DNA from: Bacillota bacterium
GTDB lineage: Bacteria; Bacillota; UBA4882; UBA8346
Assembly (NCBI GenBank): GCA_023400055.1
Contig: JAEXFN010000018.1
Span: 248,001 to 312,000 of the forward strand
Direction: 5' to 3'
DNA length: 64,000 nt
Shown here: positions 27,989 through 36,534 of the stretch, in pieces
Layout: every line of letters starts with the position of its first letter
How positions within the stretch are numbered: the first letter of the stretch is position 1
Made by a program: the position numbers and the translations under genes
The notes under the pieces: model-generated
What the model was told of the DNA's origin: nothing
Database searches by the model: none
Seen by the model: only the letters and a program-made list of their open reading frames with translations

Positions 27989-29875
27989 TCACGGTTTTAC
28001 CACGGCGCCGAACTTACAGGTGGTAAAACAGCTACCGCATTGGATGCATTTTGACTGGTCGATTGTATGAACCTTCTTGACCTCTCCCGTAATGCATTTC
28101 ACCGGACACGCTTTGGCGCAGGCGGTGCAACCGATGCATTTTTGCGGGTCAATCGCATATTTGACCAAAGCTTTGCAGGAGCCGGTGGCGCAATAATGCT
28201 CCTGAATGTGCTGCCGATACTCGTTTTCGAAGAACTTCAAGGTGCTCAACACCGGATTGGGCGCGGTCTGGCCCAACGCGCAGAGGGCCGCGTCCTTGAT
28301 CATCCCGGCCAGTTTGGTCAATTTATCAATATCGGCCATCTCCGCCTTGCCCTCGGTGATCCGTTCCAGGATCTCATGGAGCCGTTTGGTCCCTACCCGG
28401 CACGGCGTACACTTGCCGCAGGACTCATCCTGGGTGAACTCCAGGTAATATTTGGCGATATTGACCATGCAGTCGGTCTCGTCCATGACGATCATGCCGC
28501 CCGACCCCATGATCGAATCGATCGCTTTCAAACTCTCGTAATCGATGGGGGTATCCAGGTAAGCCTCGGTGATCACGCCGCCCGAAGGGCCGCCGGTCTG
28601 AACCGCCTTGAAGCGGTGGCCGCCCTTGATCCCGCCGCCGATCTCGTAGATGATCTCGCGCAGGGTGGTGCCCATCGGCACTTCCACCAGACCGACGTTG
28701 GTGACCTTGCCGGCCAGCGCGAAGACCTTGGTGCCCTTGCTGCGCTCGGTGCCGATGGCCGCGAACCAGTCGCCGCCGTTTAAGATGATCGGCGCGACGC
28801 TGGCGTAGGTCTCGACATTGTTGACGCAGGTCGGCTGATCCCAATAGCCGCTCTCCGACGGGAACGGCGGCTTGTTCGAAGGCTCGCCCCGCTTGCCCTC
28901 GGCGGAATGGATCAGCGCGGTTTCTTCGCCGCAGACGAAGGCGCCGGCGCCGTAACGCAACTCGATATCGAAGTTAAATCCGGTTCCAAACAGGCTCTCG
29001 CCGAGCAGGCCCCGTTCCCTGGCCTGGGCCATGGCGGTCTTCAAGCGTTTGATCGCCAGCGGATACTCGGCGCGGATATAGATAATGCCGATCGACGCCC
29101 CGATGGCATAGCCGCCGATGGCCATCGCCTCCAGCACGCTGTGAGGATCGCCCTCCAGCACGCTGCGGTCCATGAACGCGCCCGGATCGCCTTCGTCGGC
29201 ATTGCAAAAGATATACTTCTGGACTCCGGGACGGGATTTCCGGGTGAACTCCCATTTCAAGCCGGTGGGAAACCCGGCGCCGCCCCGGCCGCGCAGGCCG
29301 CTGCGTTTGATGGTGTCGATGACCGTTTCCGGAGTCATCTGGGTCAGGGCTTTGGCCAACGCTTCATAACCGTGGCTGGCGATATACTCGTCGATGCTGG
29401 TCGGATCGATCACGCCACAGTTGCGCAAGGCGATCCGCAATTGTTTTTTCTTGCCCGAAGGCTGGAACGGCCGGGCTTCGTCCAGGTTGACCCGTTCGAA
29501 ATTGGGCTCGGTGATCCCGTCCGCCAGCATCTGCTGGCCGACCAGGTGGCCTTTGACGATTTCCCGCGCCTTCTCGGCGTCGACATTGCCGTACAGCACC
29601 GGCGGCTGGCCCGGCAGGTTCACCTGGACCAGCGGCTCGGAGTGGCAATAGCCGATACAGCCCACCGGCACGATCTGGACATCGGTCAGTTTAAGCCGTT
29701 CCAGTTCCTGCTGGATGGTTTCCAGAACCTCCCCGGCGCCGGCGGCGATGCCACAGGTGGCCATGCCGATCAACAGCTCGGGCTGGGTGGCGGGCTGGCC
29801 GAAGATCCGGTTCTGAATGGCCTTTTCGGCCTGGAAACGTTGTTCCTTCAATTGATCGAGTGTTTTAATGAGCAA
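27989..29875 (-). CDS. NuoF-like flavoprotein subunit of NADH-dependent hydrogenase
   Basis: Subunit of about 628 residues (HydB/HndC type) that carries FMN and binds NAD(H). It has an N-terminal thioredoxin-like domain with few cysteines (TCGIAAGAG and GCIGYC), the NADH loop GRGGAGFPTGLKWEF, the FMN loop NADEGDPGAFMDR, an SLBB region, the cluster motif ESCGKCTPCRVG, and a C-terminal two-cluster ferredoxin domain (CIGCTACAKACP, CIQCGSCFTTC). The TTG at 29875 has AAAGGAGG nine bases upstream and overlaps the end of the NuoE-like gene by 11 bp, which suggests translational coupling. The frame is open further upstream but without support. Confidence 0.93.
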   Translation of the reverse strand: MLIKTLDQLKEQRFQAEKAIQNRIFGQPATQPELLIGMATCGIAAGAGEVLETIQQELERLKLTDVQIVPVGCIGYCHSEPLVQVNLPGQPPVLYGNVDAEKAREIVKGHLVGQQMLADGITEPNFERVNLDEARPFQPSGKKKQLRIALRNCGVIDPTSIDEYIASHGYEALAKALTQMTPETVIDTIKRSGLRGRGGAGFPTGLKWEFTRKSRPGVQKYIFCNADEGDPGAFMDRSVLEGDPHSVLEAMAIGGYAIGASIGIIYIRAEYPLAIKRLKTAMAQARERGLLGESLFGTGFNFDIELRYGAGAFVCGEETALIHSAEGKRGEPSNKPPFPSESGYWDQPTCVNNVETYASVAPIILNGGDWFAAIGTERSKGTKVFALAGKVTNVGLVEVPMGTTLREIIYEIGGGIKGGHRFKAVQTGGPSGGVITEAYLDTPIDYESLKAIDSIMGSGGMIVMDETDCMVNIAKYYLEFTQDESCGKCTPCRVGTKRLHEILERITEGKAEMADIDKLTKLAGMIKDAALCALGQTAPNPVLSTLKFFENEYRQHIQEHYCATGSCKALVKYAIDPQKCIGCTACAKACPVKCITGEVKKVHTIDQSKCIQCGSCFTTCKFGAVVKP

Positions 29876-30395
29876 CTCCGGCAGCCTCCTTTTGATAGCT
29901 TTCAAGAATCTGATCCAATTCCGCTGGGGTCAGCCGGCCGTAAATCTTGTCGTCGATCATCACGACCGGCGCCAGACCGCAGGCCCCGACACAGCGGAGA
30001 TTTTTCAAAGTGAATACGCCGTCCTTGGTGGTCTCTCCCTCGTGAATGCCCAGCTTCTCCTGGATCCGTTGCATTAGGGCGGGCGCCCCTTTGACGAAAC
30101 AGGCCGTACCCATGCAAACGCTGATGGTGTGCAGGCCGTGCGGATTCATGGTAAAGTTGGTATAAAAGCTGACTACCCCGAAGACCTCGGCGCCGGAGAT
30201 TCCCATCTTCCGCGCGATAAAGAGCAACACTTCCCGGGGCAGAAAGCCGAAAATCTCCTGCGCCTTGTAGATGATATCAATGAGCGCCCCTTTGGTGCTG
30301 GGCAAACTATTGATATACTCCTCGAGGCGGGTGAAGTTCTCGGGCGGCAAATCCTTGACGCTGATGGTTTGGGCTCGAACCCCTGTTTTGGGCAT
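29865..30395 (-). CDS. NuoE-like [2Fe-2S] subunit of NADH-dependent hydrogenase
   Basis: Thioredoxin-like ferredoxin of 176 residues (HydC/HndA type), the first gene of the hydrogenase operon. The [2Fe-2S] ligands are CMGTAC and CVGAC, preceded by the NuoE helical domain (KGALIDIIYKAQEIFGFLP) and FGVVSFYTNF. AAAGGGATGATC lies upstream of the ATG. It passes electrons between the NuoF-like flavoprotein and the catalytic subunit. Two Rex-like sites lie 110-160 bp upstream, which would fit NADH/NAD+ control of hydrogen production. Confidence 0.94.
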   Translation of the reverse strand: MPKTGVRAQTISVKDLPPENFTRLEEYINSLPSTKGALIDIIYKAQEIFGFLPREVLLFIARKMGISGAEVFGVVSFYTNFTMNPHGLHTISVCMGTACFVKGAPALMQRIQEKLGIHEGETTKDGVFTLKNLRCVGACGLAPVVMIDDKIYGRLTPAELDQILESYQKEAAGVAH

Positions 30396-31021
30396 GCAAC
30401 GATCATCCCTTTCAAATTTGTTGTCTTCCCTTGGCCGGCAACGACTTTATTCCGAACGGATCGACCTCCCGTTCTGAAAAAAGTGTTGCATTGCATACTG
30501 AAGCTGTGAAAATCAGAACAAAGTCAAGCGAATGTTGTGAAATCCAGAACAAAGTAACCCCCGTTTTCACCGTCGCATCCTCTTGGTAGCGCTGCGACAC
30601 GGATGGGCCGGTCGAGTTCAGCCGCGAAAAAGTCATGGCCCCGGGCGCTTGCGCGCGCGGTTTGATAAGGCTTGTTTCATCCGTGAAGCATTTTTGGGCT
30701 TCGGTGAGATCGTGAAAAATGTTACAATGTTACAATCTTGTTAATATATAAAATTAAAACACGAAAACCCATGAAAGGCAAGATAAAACCGGGGATAAAA
30801 TTTTAAAATTTTGTAATATATCTGTAAATAGTAAAGGAGCCCATTGTTTACATAATGTTATAAACGGCTCCCCGGCCCAAAAGTTCCTGAGACGAATCCG
30901 GTCAAGCCCGCTTGAATATATTATAATATTCGAATATAATGAACATGAAACCTAATGATCCCCTTTCGAAGCGGAACCATCCATAGCGAAAGCTTGATTC
31001 TTTAAGCGAGGAGTGATTGCC
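30396..31021. other. 626-bp divergent promoter region (hydrogenase / CoA-disulfide reductase)
   Basis: The left part carries the Rex-like pair and a candidate leftward promoter (TTGTTC, 18 bp, TATGCA). The right part is strongly AT-rich (30700-30950) and holds TATAAT-type boxes near 30920 for the rightward gene. No gene seen. Confidence 0.5.
30504..30552 (-). promoter_or_regulatory. Two Rex-like operator candidates
   Basis: Two related 18-mers, CTGTGAAAATCAGAACAA (30504-30521) and TTGTGAAATCCAGAACAA (30535-30552), start 31 bp apart, about three helical turns. Rex sites follow TTGTGAA-N4-TTCACAA; here the left half is perfect or one off and the right half is AGAACAA in both. They overlap the likely promoter of the hydrogenase operon. 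Motif match by eye. Confidence 0.5.
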
Positions 31022-33529
31022 ATGGCCAAAAAAGTAGTCATTGTGGGCGGAGTCGCCGGAGGCGCCAGCACCGCCGCCCGGCTGCGCCGGCTGGACGAGA
31101 CGGCCGAGATCGTTATTTTGGAAAAAGGCGCGGCCATCTCTTACGCCAATTGCGGGTTGCCGTATTATATCGGCGGCGTCATCAGCGAGCGGGAGGAGCT
31201 ATTCTTGCAGACGCCGGTCGGGATGCGGCAGCGCTTCCGGATCGATGTCCGGGTTCACCACGAGGTGCTGGAGATCGACCGGGAGGGCCGGACGCTAACT
31301 GTCAAAGACCTGCAACGCGGCACGGTCTACCGGGAAACCTATGACGAGCTGGTGCTCTCCACCGGTTCGACGCCGCTCGTCCCGAACGTTCCCGGTACCG
31401 ACCTGCCCCAGGTATTCACCTTGCGCAGTATCCCCGATACCGACCGGATCCAAGCCTACCTGGCCGAACATCCGGCCCGGGCGGCGGTGGTGGTCGGCGG
31501 CGGCTTCATCGGGCTGGAGATGGCTGAGAACCTGGCCCACTCGGGCCGGGCCCAACAAGTCACCCTGCTGGAGCTGGCCGACCAGGTGCTGGGCAACCTC
31601 GATTACGAAATGGCCGCCCTGGTCCAGCAGGAGCTGCGCGCCAAAGGGATCGGGCTGAACCTCGGCAACGGCCTGGCCGCCATCGCGCCGGCCGCTGGCC
31701 GGCTGGAAGTGGCCCTGCGGGACGGCGCGAAGCTTCCGGCCGATATCGTGATCCTGGCGGTCGGCGTCCGGCCCGAGACCCGGCTGGCCGCAGCGGCCGG
31801 CCTGGCCCTGGGTTCCACCGGCGCCATCCGGGTCGACGAGCGGCTGCGGACCTCCGATCCCCACATTTACGCGGTGGGCGACGCCGTCGAGAGCCGGGAA
31901 TGGCTCTCCGGCCGACCGATCTGGCTGCCGCTGGCGGGACCGGCCAACCGCCAGGGCCGGCTGCTGGCGGACATTCTGGCCGGCCGGGATGCCCGCTACC
32001 AGGGCGCGCAAGGCACGGCCATCGTCAAGGTCTTTGACCTGACCGCCGCCTCGACCGGGCTCAATGAAAAAATGCTGCGCCAGTGGGGCATCCCCTATCA
32101 AAGCTCGATCACCCATTCCAACTCCCATGCCGGCTATTATCCGGGCGCTCAGCCGCTGACCATCAAGCTGTTGTTCGCGCCGGATAGCGGGCGGTTGCTG
32201 GGCGCCCAGGCCGTCGGGTACGCTGGCGTCGATAAACGCCTCGACATCCTGGCCAGCGCCATCCGTTTCGAAAAAACCGTCCGCGACCTGACCGATCTGG
32301 AGCTGGCCTACGCGCCGCCTTTCTCCTCGGCCAAGGACCCGGTCAATATCGCCGGTTACACGGCAGCCAATATTTTAGACCGGGACGTGGCGGTGGCCAC
32401 CTGGGAAGAACTGCTGGCCGAAAAAACGGACCAGCCGCTCTTGCTAGACGTCCGGGAACCCGTCGAAGCGGAACTGGGAGCCATTCCGGGCGCCCTGAAC
32501 ATCCCCCTGGACCAACTGCGGGAGCGTCTGGCCGAACTGCCGCAGGACCGGCCGATCGTCGCCTATTGCCAGGTCGGGCTGCGCGCCTATCTGGCGGCCC
32601 GGATCCTGATGCAACACGGCTTCGGCAATGTCCGGAACCTGAGCGGCGGCTACAAGACCTTCCGGGCGGCGTTGCAAGAGCGGACGCTCCGGGGCGAGCG
32701 GGCCCGCAGCGAAGTGGCGGGCGCGGCCGATGCCGGGAGCCCCGGGGCCTTGGCGGCAGCGCCGGCCCAGCCGCACGACGCGGCACAGCCGGTCCGGGTC
32801 GACGCCTGCGGCTTGCAATGCCCTGGGCCGATCCTGCGCCTCTATCAGGAAATGCGACCGCTGGCTGAGGGGACGGTGCTGGAGATCACCGCCTCCGACC
32901 CCGGATTCGCCAATGATGTGGCCGCCTGGTGCGCCCGGACCGGCAACACCCTCTTGGGGCTGGAGCGGGAGCCGGGCCGGATCACCGCCCGTATCCGCAA
33001 AGGCAGCGCCGCGGTTCAGTCTACGGTCACGGCCAGCCCGCACCCGGCCGCAACCGTACCCCAGGATAAGACGATCGTCGTCTTCAGCGGCGATCTGGAT
33101 AAAGCGATCGCTTCCTTTATCATCGCCACCGGCGCCGCCGCCATGGGCCGCAAGGTCACCATGTTCTTCACCTTCTGGGGTTTGAACGTATTGCGCCGGC
33201 CCGAACGGGTCAAGGTCAAAAAAACCGTACTGGGCCGGATGTTCGGCCTGATGATGCCGCGCGGCTCGACCCGGCTGGGACTCTCCCGGATGAACCTGGC
33301 CGGCCTCGGCCCCAAAATGATCCGGCTGGTGATGGGCGGCAAGAACATCGCCTCGCTGGAAGGGCTGATCGCCACGGCCAAGAACCTGGGAATCCGGCTG
33401 GTGGCCTGCCAGATGTCCATGGAGGTGATGGGCATTCAGCCGGAAGAGCTGCTCGACGGGGTGGAGATCGGCGGCGTCGCCTCCTACCTGGCGTCGGCCG
33501 AGGAAGGCAACGTCAATCTGTTCATTTAA
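31022..33529 (+). CDS. CoA-disulfide reductase fused to rhodanese, TusA and DsrE domains
   Basis: Four-domain sulfur-redox protein of 835 residues. The FAD/NAD(P) oxidoreductase part (1 to about 445) has VGGVAGGASTAARLRRLDE and the active-site cysteine in YANCGLPYYIGG, as in CoA-disulfide and persulfide reductases. The rhodanese domain (about 460-560) carries the loop CQVGLRAY. A TusA-like domain (about 595-665) has CGLQCPGPI. The C-terminal DsrE/DsrF/YrkE-like domain (about 685-835) begins KTIVVFSGDLDKA. GAGGAGTGATT precedes the ATG. Sulfur could pass from the reductase or rhodanese cysteine to TusA and DsrE in one chain. Divergent from the hydrogenase operon. Confidence 0.9.
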   Translation: MAKKVVIVGGVAGGASTAARLRRLDETAEIVILEKGAAISYANCGLPYYIGGVISEREELFLQTPVGMRQRFRIDVRVHHEVLEIDREGRTLTVKDLQRGTVYRETYDELVLSTGSTPLVPNVPGTDLPQVFTLRSIPDTDRIQAYLAEHPARAAVVVGGGFIGLEMAENLAHSGRAQQVTLLELADQVLGNLDYEMAALVQQELRAKGIGLNLGNGLAAIAPAAGRLEVALRDGAKLPADIVILAVGVRPETRLAAAAGLALGSTGAIRVDERLRTSDPHIYAVGDAVESREWLSGRPIWLPLAGPANRQGRLLADILAGRDARYQGAQGTAIVKVFDLTAASTGLNEKMLRQWGIPYQSSITHSNSHAGYYPGAQPLTIKLLFAPDSGRLLGAQAVGYAGVDKRLDILASAIRFEKTVRDLTDLELAYAPPFSSAKDPVNIAGYTAANILDRDVAVATWEELLAEKTDQPLLLDVREPVEAELGAIPGALNIPLDQLRERLAELPQDRPIVAYCQVGLRAYLAARILMQHGFGNVRNLSGGYKTFRAALQERTLRGERARSEVAGAADAGSPGALAAAPAQPHDAAQPVRVDACGLQCPGPILRLYQEMRPLAEGTVLEITASDPGFANDVAAWCARTGNTLLGLEREPGRITARIRKGSAAVQSTVTASPHPAATVPQDKTIVVFSGDLDKAIASFIIATGAAAMGRKVTMFFTFWGLNVLRRPERVKVKKTVLGRMFGLMMPRGSTRLGLSRMNLAGLGPKMIRLVMGGKNIASLEGLIATAKNLGIRLVACQMSMEVMGIQPEELLDGVEIGGVASYLASAEEGNVNLFI

Positions 33530-33871
33530 GCCTGAACCCAACATTCTTTCCAACGCTTTACCTCCGCACCGGGGCCGGGAACTCATCCCGGCCTCAGCTC
33601 TACTCAATTAAAATCAAATCTCCACAAAACCTCCATAAGTTATCGATAATTCTTTCACACCTATCGGTTATGCTAGATTTAACCCCGGAAGGAAATGTAA
33701 GGTCGCTTGAGCAAAAGTATTGCAACCGCTCCATAAAATTCCTTTCCGGTTTCGTGAAGCAAAACACTTGGCCTTGGAAGGAGGCGATTCGCCAAATAAC
33801 GGATCTCAGGGAACTACTTACCTTACCGTTTTACCCCATCAAAACTTAAATTTCGAGAGGAGATATTCCCG
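33530..33871. other. 342-bp intergenic region
   Basis: A short hairpin at 33573-33593 (GGCCGGGA/TCCCGGCC, loop ACTCA) may end the preceding transcript although no T-run follows. The rest is the AT-rich upstream region of the Spy-like gene with no clear promoter. Confidence 0.4.
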
Positions 33872-34381
33872 ATGAAAAAGATCTTACTGGTTATGATAGC
33901 CGTAGTCCTGCTGATTGGAACCCTGTCCTTTGCCGCGTTGGCTGCCGATGGCCCACGGGCCGGATATGGCCCGGCCGGACGGCCCGCCGCCATGGACGCC
34001 TTTAAATCGTTGAACCTGACGCTCGAACAACGCCAAAAACTGTTGACCATCCGCTATGAGTTCCAGAAAGACACCCTGGAAACCCGCTACAATTTACAGA
34101 CCAAGCAAATGGAACTGCGCAAATTGTGGGCCGCCAAGACGCTGGACCAAGAGGCTATCGCCCAGACGACCAAGGAAGTCACCGATCTCCGGATCCAATT
34201 GGTCACCAAGACCCGGGCCATGTTCGAACAGGTCAAGACGGTGCTCACGCCGGAACAACAGAAAAAGCTGGAACAAATGCGTAGCAATTTCAAGCACCGG
34301 GCTCCCGCCAAACGCTGGGAATCAAGGCGCGATGGCAGAGGTCCCCAGGGCGAGGCTTTCCTGGTCTGCCCGGTACGTTGA
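33872..34381 (+). CDS. Secreted Spy/CpxP-like LTxxQ protein
   Basis: Protein of 169 residues with a signal peptide (KK, hydrophobic core to about 22, cleavage near AALAAD) and a helical body of the Spy/CpxP type: the two family motifs LTLEQRQKL and LTPEQQKKL lie about 80 residues apart, separated by a charged helix. Family members are ATP-independent periplasmic chaperones or metal-stress sensors. GAGAGGAGA precedes the ATG. The C-terminus is basic and ends with a Cys (LVCPVR). A hairpin element starts 30 bp after the stop. Confidence 0.78.
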   Translation: MKKILLVMIAVVLLIGTLSFAALAADGPRAGYGPAGRPAAMDAFKSLNLTLEQRQKLLTIRYEFQKDTLETRYNLQTKQMELRKLWAAKTLDQEAIAQTTKEVTDLRIQLVTKTRAMFEQVKTVLTPEQQKKLEQMRSNFKHRAPAKRWESRRDGRGPQGEAFLVCPVR

Positions 34382-34412
34382 CTGAGCAAGTGTTAAAGTT
34401 TGAAAATGAAAC

Positions 34413-34486
34413 ACGGTTGGCAGCGATTCAGGGCCGTTAGGCCGCAATGTAACCGGACGGGAAGCTCAAGCTATGAGCTTCCCGTC
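34413..34486 (+). promoter_or_regulatory. Leader-like RNA element A (related to element B)
   Basis: Contains ACGGTTGG (34413), GGCCGTT (34432), AACCG (34451) and a 13-bp hairpin GACGGGAAGCTCA/TGAGCTTCCCGTC (34456-34486). The same four blocks in the same order recur at 34747-34831. CGGTT can pair with AACCG to close a multi-part structure before the terminal hairpin. No U-run follows, unlike element B. Confidence 0.55.
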
Positions 34487-34690
34487 TTGCATAGGAAAAA
34501 GAGCCGTTTCTCGGACAATAACCCTGTTTCATCGGAATTAAATGACATCGCGCCAGTTTTTGAGCTTTATCAATCCCAAACCAATTTTTTCACATTTCAA
34601 GGTCCTCGAGCCCCGGCGCGCCGCCGCAACCGCGAATGGCGTTTCCGGGTGGTCCGCTGCCCAAAGCGACAGGTTGGCTAAATTTTGAAG

Positions 34691-34719
34691 TTGATCTTGT
34701 CCGTCCAATGAGCTATGAT
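34691..34719 (+). promoter_or_regulatory. Sigma-A type promoter of antiporter leader
   Basis: TTGATC, 17-bp spacer, TATGAT. Predicted start near 34726, giving a leader of about 158 nt that contains element B and its terminator. Confidence 0.65.
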
Positions 34720-34746
34720 GATATTGACAAATAAATATGTCTCATT

Positions 34747-34831
34747 ACGGTTGGAAATGGCTGCGGCCGTTTTCAAGAAAAACCGTGCTTCTAGGGTGGG
34801 AAGCTCATTTTTTGAGCTTCCCACCTTTTTT
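34747..34831 (+). promoter_or_regulatory. Riboswitch-like leader with intrinsic terminator (element B)
   Basis: ACGGTT (34747) pairs with AACCGT (34781), enclosing GGAAA/TTTTC and GGC-TGCG-GCC. This is followed by a perfect terminator (GGTGGGAAGCTCA/TGAGCTTCCCACC, then six T) 52 bp before the antiporter start. The arrangement is that of transcription attenuation by a ligand-sensing RNA. Sodium-sensing (DUF1646/Na+-I) riboswitches are known before Na+ transport genes; I cannot confirm class membership by eye. Confidence 0.6.
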
Positions 34832-34883
34832 GTTTTATCCGCCAAAATCGGGTCTCTTGATTTTACTGGAAAGGAGTGAAGCG

Positions 34884-36146
34884 ATGCATTCCATCGATAT
34901 TCCCTGGGGGATGGGAATCCCCTTTGTGCTGTTGCTGCTGGCCATCGCCCTGCTGCCGCTGGTGCGGCCGGATTTCTGGCACCCCAACCGCAACAAAGCC
35001 TGGCTGACCCTGGCGTTGATCCTGCCGGTGGCGCTGTTTTTCGGGGCCGGCCATGCCGGCGAGCTGTTCGCGGCGCTGGAGGAGTATTTCTCCTTCATCG
35101 TGATGATCGGCGCGCTCTTCGTCATCAGCGGCGGCATCGTCTGCTACGGCGACCTGCAGGCGACGCCGCGGGTCAATACGCTCTTATTGCTGGTCGGAGC
35201 CCTTTTGGCCAACCTGATCGGCACCACCGGCGCCAGCATGCTGCTGGTCCGGCCGTTGCTCCGGACCAACCGTGAACGGAAGCACACCAAGCACATTCCG
35301 GTGTTCTTCATTTTCCTGGTGGCCAATATCGGCGGCAGCCTGACCCCGCTGGGCGACCCGCCGCTATTTCTGGGGTATCTGCGGGGGGTGCCGTTCCAAT
35401 GGAATCTGAGCCTGTTGCCGCAGTGGCTGATCGCCACCGGCATCCTGCTGGCCGTCTTTTATCTCTGGGATCGCCGCTGCTACGCGCGGGAGGATTCGCA
35501 GGCGCTGCAGGCGGACCGCAACCAGATCGAGCCGCTGCGCCTGGCCGGCCGGATCAATTTGCTGTTCATGCTGGGCGTGGTGGCGGCGGTAGCCTTCCAG
35601 ACGCCGGCACCCTACCGGGAGCTGGTGATGCTGTCGATGACCCTGCTCTCCCTGGCCTGTACCAAAAAAGGGCTCCGGGCCGACAATGGTTTCACCTGGC
35701 ATCCCTTGCTCGAGGTGGTCATCCTCTTTTTGGGGATCTTCATCACCATGCGGCCGCTGTTGCTGGTGCTGGAAGCACACGGTCCGGCGCTAGGCATCGT
35801 CCGGCCCTGGCAATATTTCTGGCTGACCGGCGGGCTCAGCGCTTTTCTGGACAACGCCCCGACCTACCTGACCTTCTTCTCCCTGGCGGAGAGCGTCACC
35901 CGGTCGCTGGGCGCGGCGGGAACGGTCCTGGTCGCCGGGGTGCGCCACGATCTGCTGAGCGCGATCAGTTGCGGCGCAGTCTTTATGGGCGCCCTGACCT
36001 ATATCGGCAACGGGCCCAATTTCATGATCCAATCGATCGCCAGGGAGCAGGGGCAGTCGATCCCCAACTTCTTCGAATACATGGCGTATTCGGGGGCGAT
36101 CCTGCTGCCGCTCCTGGGCCTTTTGACGCTGTTGTTTTTTGTCTAA
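34884..36146 (+). CDS. Sodium:proton antiporter-like membrane protein (CitMHS/NhaD superfamily)
   Basis: Integral membrane protein of 420 residues with about 11-12 helices. Conserved patterns of the ion-transporter superfamily are visible: NLIGTTGASMLLVRPLLR, GSLTPLGDPPLFLGYLRG, LSAFLDNAPTYLTF and ALTYIGNGPNFM; in each half a G-rich hairpin carries Asp and Asn residues. This matches the group annotated as putative citrate transporter or sodium:proton antiporter. AAAGGAGTGAAG precedes the ATG at 34884; an open frame back to 34737 runs through the leader terminator and is not coding. The upstream attenuator suggests ligand control of expression. Confidence 0.82.
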   Translation: MHSIDIPWGMGIPFVLLLLAIALLPLVRPDFWHPNRNKAWLTLALILPVALFFGAGHAGELFAALEEYFSFIVMIGALFVISGGIVCYGDLQATPRVNTLLLLVGALLANLIGTTGASMLLVRPLLRTNRERKHTKHIPVFFIFLVANIGGSLTPLGDPPLFLGYLRGVPFQWNLSLLPQWLIATGILLAVFYLWDRRCYAREDSQALQADRNQIEPLRLAGRINLLFMLGVVAAVAFQTPAPYRELVMLSMTLLSLACTKKGLRADNGFTWHPLLEVVILFLGIFITMRPLLLVLEAHGPALGIVRPWQYFWLTGGLSAFLDNAPTYLTFFSLAESVTRSLGAAGTVLVAGVRHDLLSAISCGAVFMGALTYIGNGPNFMIQSIAREQGQSIPNFFEYMAYSGAILLPLLGLLTLLFFV

Positions 36147-36204
36147 TCCGGTATGCGGCCGAAGCGCCGTTCTTTATATAAAATTTTAAAAGGAGTGAGG
36201 TTCC

Positions 36205-36354
36205 ATGAGTTTCGAAATCGGCACCGTCATCGTTATTGGCATAATTTATACCGCGTTTTTCATCGCCGCTCATTACGCCGACCGGGTGGTGGAAGCCAAG
36301 GCCGCCGCCAGACGCCAGGCGGCCGCCCGGCCAAACCGCCGTCAAGCTGGCTGA
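36205..36354 (+). CDS. Single-pass membrane microprotein, 49 aa
   Basis: Forty-nine residues: a short N-terminus, a hydrophobic helix (about 6-22, GTVIVIGIIYTAFFIAA), then an Ala/Arg-rich basic tail (AAARRQAAARPNRRQ). AGGAGTGAGG lies at ideal spacing. It starts 58 bp after the antiporter stop on the same strand and may be co-transcribed as a small accessory or regulatory subunit. Family not recognised. Confidence 0.65.
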   Translation: MSFEIGTVIVIGIIYTAFFIAAHYADRVVEAKAAARRQAAARPNRRQAG

Positions 36355-36534
36355 GTCCCAAACCGCCGCAGCGCAATCGGCCCCAAGCCCCGGCAAACAG
36401 GGCTTGGCGGGCCGATCAGCGCCGCCTCAGAAATTTTCATTCGTTAAAGGAATTCATAAAATTACCGATAATTATTAATACTAACGACTGCAGGAAAGAA
36501 AAAGCAAACACCACAAATCGCGGGGGGATTAACA

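Noticed and set aside
34737..34883. Upstream in-frame extension of the antiporter
   Set aside because: It would translate the intrinsic terminator of the leader. The ATG at 34884 has a strong ribosome site.
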